Below, piece after piece: positions 34,762-46,230 of a DNA stretch of 64,000 nt. The notes below the pieces were generated by a model that saw only the letters and a program-made list of their open reading frames with translations, did not search any database and was not told the origin of the DNA. Every line of letters starts with the position of its first letter. Positions within the stretch are counted from its first letter, which is position 1. The stretch is from Arion vulgaris (Eukaryota > Mollusca > Gastropoda > Stylommatophora > Arionidae): contig CM036753.1 of the NCBI GenBank assembly GCA_020796225.1, positions 83,123,941 through 83,187,940 of the forward strand, in the 5' to 3' direction. Position numbers and translations under genes: made by a program.

Positions 34762-35045
34762 GAGGGTCTCTGTGGCTAAGTGTTTAAGTCCTTGTCTTGG
34801 GAGCCGAAGGTTGAGGGTTCGAATCCGGACAGCGCTGCTATGTTCACGAGTGCATTTTTTCAGAGACACCTAGGATTTTTGCGGGAGCTACGGAGTTCGA
34901 CTTTGTGTAATACTCTCGACAGGTGGCATGCCCTTTCTGCGGAGAAGGACTGAGCCATATGGGGTCAAACCCGGCGTAATTAAGTCAATCCTCCGGCTTT
35001 AAAAATGCTTTAATGGGTTGACAACAGTGACAATCGAAAAGTAAG
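34762..35045 (+). mobile_element. tRNA-derived SINE (local SINE4)
   Basis: The head TCTGTGGCTAAGTGTTTAAG is an A box and GGGTTCGAATCCGG, ~45 bases on, is a B box, in tRNA spacing. The stretch between them loosely resembles a tRNA with a TGG anticodon, but the stems are poor. The body GGGAGCTACGGAGTTCGACT is shared with 44540-44720. The 3' end is near 35045, before the family B LINE. Confidence 0.75.
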
Positions 35046-35059
35046 TTGAGTCAGATATT

Positions 35060-35320
35060 ATTAACTAGCATCATCATCATCATCATCATCAACGCGTGTA
35101 TCATTTATAGGACGTTGCTCTCTTTGCAGCGCATTTTAAATTCACTCTGTCTCTTGCCAGTTCACCCACTTCGTCGATGGTCATATTCATGGTTTTTAAT
35201 ATCTTGTAGCCATCGTCTTCTTGGTCTGCCTTTGCGTCCTGGGACCCTGCCCTCTATTATTGTTCTTTCCAGGCCATCGTGACGCTTGATGTGACCAAAG
35301 AACAAATATCATGATAGCTA
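35060..35320 (-). mobile_element. LINE C-terminal fragment, local family B
   Basis: Minus-strand copy of the same sequence as 38415-38780: ERTIIEGRVPGRKGRPRR-like, then a DYKKP/KETMN-like block and AAKRATSYK, with a (GATGAT) tail at 35068-35090. Confidence 0.8.
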
Positions 35321-35663
35321 TCTTAAATGATTCATTTAAACAGGATTGTTTAATCCAGACCAAGGGATACAGATGACGTCATAGACTTGGCACTAATCTC
35401 TTATGAAGATATCCCATGTGCATGTTGGAATGTGCTGAAGTCACAGAAAAGTCATCATCTGCCTTGTGTTTTCTACATTGCGAGCGAGAAGATCCCCAGA
35501 CACCGAAAAATGCGATTAAGAAGTGCTAAGTATGCGACTTTAAAAAAAAATACTGCTGAAAATACACAAATTGTTCTGTTGCAATCTTTTCAAGGATGCC
35601 CATTTCTTAATGGTCCTATGTTTCACTTGGAACGTTAAAGATAATCATCTCATTCAAATGGTT

Positions 35664-35690
35664 TATATATATATATATATATATATATTC
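35664..35690. repeat. (AT)n microsatellite
   Basis: Short uninterrupted AT run. Confidence 0.9.
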
Positions 35691-35869
35691 ATATGAAGAC
35701 TTAATGAATAAATCGAAGCTGAGTGCTGCTACTAGTCAGGTCAAACATAATACCTCTCAAGTATAAGTACACAATTATTATGCATGCAATTATAACACTT
35801 CTGTACATTAAACGTCTCATTATTGTAATGTAGGTCTGCTAATAATAATTCGAATAATGAACGAGAACA

Positions 35870-35916
35870 TTAAACATCAACTATATCTGATTTTCTGCAC
35901 TAATAGCATATATATA

Positions 35917-35958
<42 letters not shown>

Positions 35959-36365
35959 TAGTTAGTATATATATACTAATAAAATATATATCTTACCATA
36001 AACGTTTTCCACTCTGATAATATAACTCTGATAATATATCTGATTTTCTACACTAATAGCATATATATATATATCTTAACATAAACGTTTTCCACTCTGA
36101 TAATATAACTCTGGTAATATATCTGATTTTCTGCACTAATAGCATATATATATATATATCTTAACATAAACGTTTTCCACTCTGATAATATAACTCTGAT
36201 AATATATCTGATTTTCTACACTAATAGCATATATATATATATATATCTTAACATAACGTTTTCCACTCTGATAATATAACTCTGTAATATATCTGATTTT
36301 CTAACTAATGCATATATTATATATCTAACATAACGTTTTCCTCTGAATATACCTGTAATATATCG
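35870..36365. repeat. ~80-110 bp tandem array containing AT microsatellites, ~5 copies
   Basis: Each unit carries CTGATTTTCTGCACTAATAG, a variable (AT)n block and AACATAAACGTTTTCCACTC. Length variation comes mostly from the AT block. The last unit (36290-36360) is indel-rich. Confidence 0.93.
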
Positions 36366-36409
36366 TTGAATGTATTGTCACATTCTATATGTTCTTGTGA
36401 AGTATTTCT

Positions 36410-36545
36410 CATCTTGTATCTTGGTTGATAAAGGTCTTTTAGTCGAAACGTTGCTGTGTATCGTAATTGTTTTTGTATTTTGCATAACTACAGTACTTTG
36501 TTGTTACGTGTTTCGCTATTACTACATAGTTTTAATGCAGAATTG
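36410..36545 (+). repeat. Solo PLE terminal repeat
   Basis: TTGATAAAGGTCTTTTAGTC, then GAAACGTTGCTGTGTATCGT, then ACTACAGTACTTTG and TACATAGTTTTAATGCAG, collinear with 55600-55735. Confidence 0.8.
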
Positions 36546-36639
36546 CATATAAAAGAATGAGAAACGAGAAGTAACCACGAGGCAAAACAAGAAAACAAAG
36601 GAGAGATAATATTGAAATAGACGTAGACATTACTAGCCG

Positions 36640-37025
36640 TCAACAGGATATTTTTCCAGAGATCCCTGATCTCAGTGTAGGTGAGATCGAGTTCCTAGTC
36701 TTACCGCCCCCACCCGCTTATAAAACGCAAGTCCCGTGTTTAATTTCAGCACGTAAAAGAACTCATGGCAGTTCAAAATTGAAAAGATAAGGCTGGAAAG
36801 CTGCTGCCCGGGCAAAATTTATTAGAAAAAAATTTAAAATAATATTCCTACAAAATATCTTCACCATTTTCAAAATTACATCCGGGACCCTCGCCGGTGC
36901 TACGTAGTTCGTGCACTTCAGTTGGGATCTTCCTGTGTAAAAAAGAAATCGGAGCACACATTGTTACTCACCAAAGTGCAATGATGATCGTCCTATCAAT
37001 CAATCAATCAATGAATCAATCACAG
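36640..37025 (-). mobile_element. Dispersed ATTG-headed repeat, full length
   Basis: Reverse complement of 39950-40335. It ends (on this strand) in (ATCA)n at 36998-37022. Shared blocks are GTGCAATGATGATCGTCC, GGTGCTACGTAGTTCGTGCA and CAGTGTAGGTGAGATCGAGT. It is non-coding and probably a SINE or other non-autonomous element. Confidence 0.75.
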
Positions 37026-37079
37026 TAATTCAAATACGTTTCGGGCCTCTATGGTAAAATAATCTCAATATAGATGGAG

Positions 37080-37290
37080 ACTGCAGTAAAACTATGTAAC
37101 ACATAATTTTTTACCGTTGTAATATCTTTGTCAAAGTCGGTATGTTGTGTTCTGTGACATTCGTTACTTTTTTTGTATCGTTTGCTTGATAAAGCCTTTT
37201 TGATCGAAACGTTGCTGTCTATTGTCATTGTTTTTGTATTTTGTAAAACTACAGTACTTTGTTTTACGTGTTTCGCCTTTATGGTAAAGT
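37080..37290 (+). repeat. Solo PLE terminal repeat with inverted lead-in
   Basis: Starts with the inverted end CTGCAGTAAAACTATGTA, then GTTGTAATATCTTTGTCAAA (as in the 5' repeat at 53586), GATCGAAACGTTGCTGTCTA and TTTTGTAAAACTACAGTACT. Confidence 0.8.
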
Positions 37291-37330
37291 GGTTAAGACG
37301 TTGGACTGACGATCGGATTCTAAGTACACT
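37282..37330 (+). mobile_element. tRNA-like SINE head, truncated
   Basis: TATGGTAAAGTGGTTAAGAC followed by GTTGGACTGACGATCGGATTC resembles the A-box half of a tRNA. It is fused directly to the end of the PLE repeat. Confidence 0.4.
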
Positions 37331-37734
37331 TACATAACAGCAGATGCCAGTGCAACCATACAACAGTGTACATTGTATTGTGATGGGATAAGCACAGCTT
37401 ATTTTGTACAATATCGGTATCATACCGAAACACAAATATTCATTAACATTCTTCATTTGTCCAGCAATAATTCAACACGTTGAAAAAATATTTTCACTAG
37501 GTTACCCAGTTGTATTCACATTTCAAACAAACTAAAATTGACGTTGAATCAATCCAGATATTTCATGGGTTTGGAATTATACGTTGTACAACTAGAGCTG
37601 GATGCTTGAGGGGCAGACAGAGGAGTTTGCCACTTTAACACCTGTTGGGGGAATCTGAGCACCTATGGCTCTTCTCGGAGTGAAGTGACTTCAGTTTAGT
37701 AAACAGTAACAATTAACCACATATTAAACAATAT

Positions 37735-37870
37735 AATACTGGGACCCTTGTCGGTGCTACGTAGTTCCTTTCTTCCTTTGTGAAGAAGAGATCGGAGACA
37801 CATGGTTACTCACCGAAGTGCAATGATGATCGTCCTATCAAATCAATCAATCAATCAATAAATCAATAAA
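37735..37870 (-). mobile_element. Dispersed ATTG-headed repeat, truncated
   Basis: Carries GTCGGTGCTACGTAGTTCC, GTGCAATGATGATCGTCCTA and an (ATCA)n end, matching 36890-37022. Confidence 0.75.
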
Positions 37871-38029
37871 ATAAAATATATTCCCACAGAAACAAACCTG
37901 AATAGATGTGCATCCGTGATGTGTTTACTAATTTTAGAAACCCGTTCTGTGTCGTCACCGTACTATCCAGTACTTCTTGGAAACTAGAATGCTGTGAAAT
38001 TAGGTCAACCAAAACATGTCCTGCACAAT

Positions 38030-38375
38030 CTATATCATCATCAAATAGCTTGTCTTGAGCAGAACTTTGCCACCTTAACAGTCCTTCGGAATTTCTCTCT
38101 CTCATAGGTCAGATGTCATGCTTCGGCACCAGCGTGTTCAAACCATCAGTTACATCCTGAATCCATCTTCTCCGTGGTCTTCCTCTTCTTCTCTTTGCCG
38201 GTATGCAGCATTCCACGATGGTCTTCTCCAGCCCTTCGTGTTTTTTTATATGTTCAAAATATCTCAATTACCTCTTTCTTATTTGTAGCATTATCCAGTT
38301 TTCTTTGATGTTTAGTTCTTTCTGGATAGATCTATTTATTTTGTTCTCTGTCCAGAATATACAAAGGACTATTCT
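38030..38375 (-). mobile_element. LINE C-terminal fragment, local family C
   Basis: Read on the minus strand from 38375: WTENKINRSIQKELNIKENW, a RYFEHIKKHEGLEKTIVECC-like block, then IPAKRRRGRPRRRWIQDVTD. It then decays into the 3' end (AKFCSRQAI). It shares its layout with family B next door. Stops are present. Confidence 0.8.
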
Positions 38376-38414
38376 ATAACACATATTCAAAAGCACATAA
38401 ATCCATATAAGTAT

Positions 38415-38780
38415 AATCTATATCATCATCTAGGTGCGTATCCTTTATAGGACGTTGCTCTCTTTGCAGCACATCTGAAAATCACTCTGTCTCTTGACAG
38501 TTCACACACTTCGTTGATGGTCATGTTCATGGTTTCTTTAATATCTTGTAGCCATCTTCTTCTTGGTCTGCCTCTGCGTCCTGAGACCCTGCCCTCTAGT
38601 ATTGTTCTTTCCAGGCCATCGTGACGCTTGATGTGACCAAAGTATGTAATTTTTCTGTATAGTATGTTGTTTATCAGCCAATTCTCTGTAACATTTATTT
38701 CTTTCAGAATATCAGTGTTCTTTCTTTTTCTGTCCATGGTATTCGTAGGATCTTTTTGTAGCATTTAGTTTCGAAGGACT
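38415..38780 (-). mobile_element. LINE C-terminal fragment, local family B, best copy
   Basis: An uninterrupted minus-strand frame of ~112 codons: KNTDILKEINVTENWLINNI, then LYRKITYFGHIKRHDGLERT, then GRRGRPRRRWLQDIKETMNM and CAAKRATSYKGYAPR. No RT core is present. The tail is (GATGAT). Confidence 0.85.
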
Positions 38781-38784
38781 GAAC

Positions 38785-39430
38785 AATCTATATACACAGG
38801 AATATATCACTACTTTTCGAGAATGACAAACTGATGTAACAAAATAAACATATCTGCAAAGCATGCAGAATAAAAATGGAAGAGAGATACTGAAAAATAT
38901 GCAATCATTTTGAACAGATTAATAACAATAGACCATCTAAGAATGGAGCAATTTATGACGTGAAACTGAAGTATCATAATCCTGGCTCTTTTGCACACTT
39001 TGTCTTGGCATTCTGCACGAATGAATCATTAAATAGAAGCCGGATAACTGCCAGTATCAACAGTCAGTGTGTGGGAACAGCCATTAAAATGTTCTCATTA
39101 TTAGGATGACAGTATTGATTCTTGATAGCGCTTTTATTCTGCACGACATGCATTAGTTCTTACTGCTTGTCAATATGACAATACGCTATAGAAACGGAGA
39201 TGACAGAAATGCAACCCTCCGCAGAATTTCTACACGTGCATTCTTGTTTGACATAGACTTGCTAATTACACTATTAACTGTTACTTTTCATGAATTATCT
39301 TTCTTATATGAAAATAGAAATGTTTTGAGTTTGGAATCCATATATCAATATCCTAATTATAGTATTACGTTTCATAGTATACTATTGTATTTCGTATATT
39401 TGGTTGAGACTAAAAAATTGAGTTAAGAAA
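38785..39430. other. No feature recognised
   Basis: AT-rich unique sequence; the short ORFs here show no recognisable domain. Confidence 0.4.
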
Positions 39431-39549
39431 GAATTGATGTACTCTGTTCAGGTTGTTGACATTCAGTGCGGTGTGGTATTTTTGATAGCTATGTGTGATA
39501 TGAAATGGGACGAATTCAGGACAAGTGATGAAATCAGAAAAATGTTTAG

Positions 39550-39842
39550 TCAATCAGTAGTATCATGTGTTATAAGAAGAAGAAGATGGAGATATGTTGC
39601 GCATACCTTGAGAACAAATAACAAAATAATACCAACACAGGCATTAAAGTGAGAGGCAAAGGCTTCAAGAAAGAGGGGCGCCCTAAGGAAACTCTGAACC
39701 GAACTTTACTGAGAGAGGCACAACATATCGGACTCAATTCCATGGGGGAGATTGAGTGAGTTGCAGAGGACAGAGCGGTATGGATAAATTACTTGAAGGC
39801 CCTATGTAACGTATAACTGTACGCGAGGAATATATATATATA
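39550..39842 (+). mobile_element. LINE family A C-terminus and tail
   Basis: The plus strand reads IRRRRWRYVAHTLRTNNK, then QALK and a stop. Frameshifted equivalents of RKRG.LKE.L, the IERVA-like block and the ALCNV end follow, with an (AT)n tail at 39830. Confidence 0.8.
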
Positions 39843-39949
39843 TGACATGCTGCTTTTGCGAATAATGTGTCAGTTTTGTTAGCAGTGATCTTATGATTAT
39901 ATGCGTCATTCCTCATGTTCCCACCTTTACCGCAGATCTATAAATTGTT

Positions 39950-40335
39950 GGATTGATTGATTGATTGGACCATCATCATTGCATTTTGATGAGTGACCAT
40001 GTGCGCTCCGATCTCTTTCTTACACAGGAAGATCTCAGCTGCAGTGCTCGAACTCCGCAGCAACGGCGAGGTTCCCGGTGCAATTTTGAAGATGGGGAAG
40101 ATATATTTGTTGGAATTTTAATTTTAATTTTTTCTAATGAATTTAGCTCGGGCAGCGACTTTCTAGCTTGCTCTTCTCAACTTTGAACTACCAAGGGCTC
40201 ATTTACTTGCTCAAATTGATCACGGACCTACCTTTATCGTCCGTCTCCGATAAGACTAGGACCACAATCCCATCTACACTGAAAACAGGGATCTCTGGAA
40301 AATTAGATAGATGGCTCTATGAGGGAGCGAATCTG
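39950..40335 (+). mobile_element. Dispersed ATTG-headed repeat, full length
   Basis: Begins (ATTG)n GACCATCATCATTGCA, then CTTACACAGGAAGATCTCAG, GCAACGGCGAGGTTCCCGG, and ends GATCTCTGGAAAATTAGAT plus GGGAGCGAATCTGG. Other copies are at 36640 (-), 37735 (-) and 63290 (+). It abuts the 3' end of the family G LINE at 40340. Confidence 0.75.
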
Positions 40336-40339
40336 GTAC

Positions 40340-41990
40340 ATAATAGCATCCATCGCAAGCGATGATGACAACAATCTCAGACGTGTACTGTTGCACCTCT
40401 CTGGTGTGTGCGGAGGTGACTGTAGAGTCCAATCCTAGAACAGAATCCCGACCACAGGTGGGGCATACATGATCAGGTTAGACATGTGCGTGTTGTGTGC
40501 TCTGTCTTTTCGCGCTGCTCGTTTTCTCTGTGACTCAACAATACGATGATTCTCAGCTATTCGGGTTCCTCTTTGTTGTTACAGCGCCACATTTGGCGAT
40601 CTTGCGCAAGGGATTCCCAGCACGTATTGTCTATATCGAAGCATTTCAGAGACACTTTAAGAGTGTCTTTAAAGCGTTTTTTCTGTCCACCAGCTAAACG
40701 TCTGCCCCTTCAAGCTCGCCATACATCAACTGTTTTGGGATGCGTTTATCAGGCATTCGAGCAACGTGACCGACCCATCTCAGTTGGGCCTTCTGCAACA
40801 GGGTGTTGACGCTTGGGATCTTTGCTCTTGTGAGGACTTCGCTGTCTGGAATTTTGTCCTGCCAGTTTATTTTTAGTATTCTGCGTAGACAGCTTGTGTG
40901 GAAATGGTTTAATTTTCTTGCGTGTCTGCTATACACTGTCCATGTCTCGCTTGCGTACAGCAGCGTTGTTAGCACTATGGCCTGGTAAACTTTCAGCTTT
41001 GTGACTATGCTTATCCCCTTCCGTTCCACACAGTGACACGTAACCTTCCGAACGCAGCACTGGCTTTGGATATCCTATTGTGGACCTCAGAATCTATGTT
41101 TGCCGATCTGGATAGGAGGCTGCCAAGATAAGCAAAGTTGTCCGTTGACTGGAGACGCTGGTGTTTAATGTTGATGACTGGATCGTAGTACTGTTCTCTA
41201 GGGGCGGGCTGGAACATGACCTCTGTTTTTTGGTGTTAATGGTGAGGCCAAACCTATCACAGGCCATTGAGAACTTGTCCATGTAAGTCTGCATTTCTTC
41301 CTCAGAGTTGGTAGCGAGGGCACAGTCATCAGCAAACAACAGGTTTGAGATAGTTGATTCTTTTACCTTGGTGGAGGATTTTAACCTCCGAAGATTGAAT
41401 AGGTTACCGTCTGTCCTGTATCTAATCTTTACCCCATGTTCGTCGCCTTCCCAAAAGACATCCGTGAGCATGGCAGCAAACATCATGCTGAAGAGTGTTG
41501 GGGCCAGTACACAGCCCTGTTTGACGCCGTTGGTGACATGGAAGGCTTCCGACAGCTCCTCTTCGTCAAGTACACGTGCCATCATGCCCTCGTGAAACTG
41601 TTGGACGATCTTGATGAATTTCCTTGGGCATCCAAATTTTTCCATGATCTTCCATAGACCCTCCCTGTTAACTGTGTCGAAAGCCTTTGTCAGATCGACA
41701 AAGACCATATAGAGGTTACGGTGCTGCTCTTGGCATTTCTCCTGTAGTTGGCGAGCAGCAAATATCATGTCTGCTGTTCCACGACCTGCTCTGAAGCCAC
41801 ATTGGGTCTCAGGAGTAAGTCCTGTTCCAGGTGATCGATTAATCGATTGAGGAGGACTCTGGCAGTATTTTGCCAGCGATTGACAGGAGGGAGATCCCCT
41901 GTGGTTATCGCAGGCCTGGCGGTTTCCTTTCCGCTTGTACAGGTACATATGACGCGAGAGACGAGCAGCTAACATATACGTCACAGAGAT
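40340..41990 (-). mobile_element. LINE family G, nearly complete RT domain and C-terminus
   Basis: Read on the minus strand from 41990: an IYLYKRKGNRQACDNHRG block, TQCGFRAGRGTADMIFAARQ, YMVFVDLTKAFDTVNREGLW (first catalytic Asp), NGVKQGCVLAPTLFSMMFAA and LLFADDCALATN (catalytic FADD, about 41325-41336). Then YLGSLLSRSANIDSEVHNRI, VYQAIVLTTLLYASETWTVY, LRWVGHVARMPDKRIPKQLM, GRLAGGQKKRFKDTLKVSLK and NTCWESLAQDRQMWRC. Frameshifts near 41890, 41020 and 40700 plus stops make it a pseudogene. The endonuclease domain expected upstream is absent (5' truncation). The 3' end matches 15935-16215 and 16300-16600. Confidence 0.92.
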
Positions 41991-42144
41991 CCCTTACTGA
42001 TTGTAATAGATTTCAAACTACTGGAGGTGTATGTCTTAATTATAAACATTTCTAGGCCCTGGAAACAGTTGTATATATAGAGAACATCAACATCTTTTCC
42101 TATTTATCATATTAAAAATTACACAGAGTTGAGTATTAGCTTCA

Positions 42145-44140
42145 ATTAATCCCTTATTTATTTATTAACTAGACCTGATGAGATCAATAGTGGCTATATT
42201 TATTTATTAACTAGACGTGATGAGATCAATAGTGACTATATTTATTTATTAACAAGACTTGATGAGATCAATAGTGACTATATTTATTGATTAACAAGAC
42301 CTGATGAGATCAATAGTGACTATATTTATTTATTAACAAGACCTGATGAGATCAATAGTGACTATATTTATTAACTAGACGTGATGAGATCAATAGTGAC
42401 TATATTTATTTATTAACAAGACGTGATGAGATCAATAGTGACTATATTTATTTATTAACTAGACGTGATGAGATCAATAATGACTATATTTATTTATTAA
42501 CTAGACTTGATGAGATCAATAGTGACTATATTTATTAACAAGACGTGATGAGATCAATAGTGACTATATTTGTTAACAAGACGTGATGAGATCAATAGTG
42601 ACTATGTTTATTTATTAACTAGACGTGATGAGATCAATAGAGACTATATTTATTTATTAACTAGACGTGATGAGATCAATAGTGACTATATTTATTAACT
42701 AGACGTGATGAGATCAATAGTGACTATATTTATTTATTAACAAGACGTGATGAGATCAATAGTGACTATATTTATTAACAAGACGTTATGAGATCAATAG
42801 TGACTATATTTATTAACAAGACCTGATGAGATCAATAGTGACTATATTTATTAACAAGACCTGATGAGATCAATGGTGACTATATTTATTTATTAACAAG
42901 ACGTGATGAGATCAATAGTGACTATATTTATTAACAAGACCTGATGAGATCAATAGTGACTATATTTATTAACAAGACGTGATGAGATCAATAGTGACTA
43001 TATTTATTTATTAACAAGACGTGATGAGATCAATAGTGACTATATTTATTAACTAGAGGTGATGAGATCAATAGTGACTATATTTATTAACTAGACGTGA
43101 TGAGATCAATAGTGACTATATTTATTTATTAACAAGACGTGATGAGATCAATAGTGACTATATTTATTAACTAGACGTGATGAGATCAATAGTGACTATA
43201 TTTATTAACTAGACGTGATGAGATCAATAGTGACTATATTTATTAACAAGACCTGATGAGATCAATAGTGACTATATTTATTAACAAGACGTGATGAGAT
43301 CAATAGTGACTATATTTATTAACTAGACGTGATGGGATCAATAGTGACTATATTTATTAACAAGACGTGATGGGATCAATAGTGACTATATTTATTTATT
43401 AACAAGACCTGATGGGATCAATAGTGACTATATATATTTATTAACAAGACCTGATGGGATCAATAGTGACTATATTTATTTATTAACTAGACGTGATGAG
43501 ATCAATAGTGACTATATTTATTAACAAGACGTGATGAGATCAATAGTGACTATATTTATAAACAAGACGTGATGAGATCAATAGTGACTATATTTATTAA
43601 CAAGACGTGATGAGATCAATAGTGACTATATTTATTAACAAGACGTGATGAGATCAATAGTGACTATGTTTATTTATTAACTAGACTTGATGAGATCAAT
43701 AGTGACTATATTTATTAACAAGACGTGATGAGATCAATAGTGACTATATTTATTAACTAGACGTGATGAGATCAATAGTTACTATATTTATTAACTAGAC
43801 CTGATGAGATCAATAGTGACTATATTTATTAACAAGACGTGATGAGATCAATAGTGACTATATTTATTAACAAGACCTGATGAGATCAATAGTGACTATA
43901 TTTATTAACAAGACGTGATGAGATCAATAGTGACTATATTTATTTATTAACAAGACGTGATGAGATCAATAGTGACTATATTTATTAACTAGACGTTATG
44001 AGATCAATAGTGACTATATTTATTAACTAGACGTTATGAGATCAATAGTGACTATATTTATTAACTAGAGGTGATGAGATCAATAGTGACTATATTTATT
44101 AACAAGACCTGATGAGATCAATAGTGACTATATTTATCTG
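42145..44140. repeat. 38/42-bp satellite array, ~50 copies
   Basis: Unit AGACGTGATGAGATCAATAG plus TGACTATATTTATTAAC, with an optional extra TTTA that sets the 38 or 42 bp length. Subvariants are ACAAGACCTG, ACTAGACGTG and GATGGGATC. It is cleanly periodic across 2 kb and ends directly in a SINE2. Confidence 0.98.
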
Positions 44141-44412
44141 AAGATGTGTGTCGCCTGTGTTGTGCCGGGAACTGCAAGGGAAGCAACGAATAGTACCACA
44201 GCAACCTAAAATGCACGTCGTAAGAGGCGACTAATATATGCCCTAGGGATGCTACCTAGTAAATAAAAGAAGTGCAGAAATCGGATGTGCTGACCTACTT
44301 GTAGGCGCATAACTGATACAGCGTACAATCGCTCTTAGGCTCAGATCACATACAAATCACACAGAGTGGTGGACAAGTGTTCGATATGGAGCGTTCGAAG
44401 AAGAAGAAAAAT
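44140..44412 (+). mobile_element. SINE2, full length
   Basis: Contains TGTTGTGCCGGGAACTGCAA, GCACGTCGTAAGAGGCGACT, CAGAAATCGGATGTGCTGAC and TCACACAGAGTGGTGGACAA, and ends in (GAA)n. Confidence 0.82.
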
Positions 44413-44419
44413 GTAGATG

Positions 44420-44725
44420 TGGGTGGCTCTTTGTTGGCTAAGTTACTAAGATCTTTGCGTTGGGTTCTTATTTTCCTGTGTTCGAATCCAGAATGCACCG
44501 CTGTGTGTACCTAACATTTTGTCGGATATCTCTAACATTGTTACCAGAGCTACGGTGTTCGTAATGTTGTGTGGGAAGCATGGACATTTATATCTCTAAC
44601 ATTGTTACCAGAGCTACGGTGTTCGTAATGTTGTGTGGGAAGCATGGACATTTATATCTCTAACATTGTTACCAGAGCTACGGTGTTCGTAATGTTGTGT
44701 GGGAAGCATGGACATTTAACAAAGG
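44420..44725 (+). mobile_element. SINE4 copy whose 3' part is tandemly triplicated
   Basis: The head TTGTTGGCTAAGTTACTAAG and B-box-like TGTTCGAATCC resemble 34762-34830. From 44527 a 64-bp unit (ATCTCTAACATTGTTACCAG, CTACGGTGTTCGTAATGTTG) repeats three times. Confidence 0.75.
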
Positions 44726-44732
44726 CAGAGGA

Positions 44733-45072
44733 GAAAACATATTTACCATTTTGAATATTGGTGTTACAGAAGAACCGTCCGTATATCATGGACAGAGAAG
44801 AAAACATATTTACCATTTTGAATATTGGTGTTACAGAAGAACCCTCCGTTTATCATTGACAGAGAAGAAAACATATTTACCATTTTAAATATTGGTGTTA
44901 CAGAAGAACCCTCCGTATATCATGGACAGAGAAGAAAACATATTTACCATTTTGAATATTGGTGTTACAGAAGAACCCTCCGTATATCATGGACAGAGAA
45001 GAAAACATATTTACCGTTTTGAATATTGGTGTTACAGAAGAACCCTCCGTATATCATGGACAGAGAAGAGTT
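44733..45072. repeat. 67-bp tandem array, 5 copies, unit derived from LINE RT
   Basis: The unit reads FEYWCYRRTLRISWTEKK, the conserved block between the RT palm and the C-terminal domain (W.YRR.LRI.WT). Spacing is exactly 67 bp. Confidence 0.95.
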
Positions 45073-45410
45073 GGAAAATGAGATAATGATTTTTTGCCAT
45101 GGCTTTTCCTAATAAATCTATCACAAAAGAGCTCACAATGTAAGAAAACTAACTGATGCTGCAAAAATAATTGAGAAAATTTAAGTATGTTGGCTATATA
45201 AAAATACTTGGTGGGTTAAAGGCAACCATTATGGAAGGAGGCATTCCGGCAAAGAGGAGAAGAGAAAGACTAATGAGAAGATGAATTCAAGGTGTAACTG
45301 GTGGTTTCAACATGATGGCTGCAGAGACAGGACATATGGCCTACGAGAGAGATAAATTTCAAATTACAGTTAGGGTTGCAAAGTTCTGCTCAGGAGAATA
45401 TATTTGATGA
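45073..45410 (+). mobile_element. LINE C-terminal fragment, local family C
   Basis: Continues the RT block of the array: IIEKI, then degraded YVGY, GGIPAKRRRERLMRR-like and TYGLRE-like segments, ending AAAGTTCTGCTCAGGAGAAT and a GATGAGGATAA tail, as in other family C copies. Confidence 0.7.
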
Positions 45411-45419
45411 GGATAAGAA

Positions 45420-46010
45420 AATAGAATAGCAGAAACTCAAGTTGTAAGTATTCAATTCATTTTTTGTTTTCTCTTTTACTTTTGAGATGTCCAGGTGACC
45501 TATACAGTGCTGGAGAGGATTATTTTATGCGCAACGTATGTGTTCAGTTTTTCTGCTAATCCATCAGGCCAGCACTTGCCAAGTCGTACACTTTTCGTTT
45601 ATTTTGTGTAGCAGTTCCTGTTATGGTATACTATTTGAAGGTAATCATTATAGCAGAGACATTTGATATGTTATCTATGGGTGAATTATGTTGATACTTT
45701 TAGATCTACTATGGACCTGATTCTATCATTTCTGATTTGCTTTCATTATTATACATTCTTCAATAATCTCATTTCTATTGATACAATGTTTCTTGTGTAT
45801 GTTGTGGTCATAGTCGATGTCTGACATTGGTAACACAGGGTTGGCAGAAATACTGTATGATATATATATACTACTCTTTTTTATGTCTATTGGTTATGTA
45901 TTTGGTGTTCATTATTAATATCATCTGCTTAATACGTTAGTTTACTCTGTCATATCTGTTTTTTTTCCCTTCTGATTTGCCTCTTGTTGATATTATACTT
46001 CAGTAGTATA
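45420..46010. other. No feature recognised
   Basis: AT-rich unique sequence, possibly old LINE debris on the minus strand, but no block is clear enough to call. Confidence 0.3.
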
Positions 46011-46215
46011 ATAATACTAGAACAATACTAGAGGGCAGGGTCCCAGGACGCAGAGGCAGACCAAGAAGAAGATGGCTACAAGATATTAAAGAAACCATGA
46101 ACATGACCATCGACGAAGTGGGTGAACTGGCTAGAGACAGAGTGAATTTCAGATGTGCTGCAAAGAAAGAGAGCAACGTCCTCCTATAAAGGACACGCAC
46201 CTTGATGATGATGAT
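46010..46215 (+). mobile_element. LINE C-terminal fragment, local family B
   Basis: The plus strand reads EQYZRAGSQDAEADQEED-type shadows; the coding frame gives TILEGRVPGRRGRPRRRWLQ, KETMNMTIDEVGELARDRVN and FRCAAKKESN. The tail is (GATGAT). Confidence 0.8.
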
Positions 46216-46230
46216 GAGTTAAATAATTCT

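Noticed and set aside
34762..34835. Functional tRNA gene (TGG anticodon-like)
   Set aside because: A and B boxes are present, but acceptor and anticodon stems do not pair well, and the sequence continues into a dispersed SINE body.
33706..34869. Minus ORF of ~387 codons with a tandem WSENHICYLTV peptide
   Set aside because: Created by a 33-bp repeat without stops in this frame; the N-terminal part reads backwards through a SINE. Competing ORFs exist in other frames and on the other strand.
42145..44140. Centromeric satellite
   Set aside because: Only 2 kb long and flanked by ordinary repeats; nothing in the window supports centromere function.
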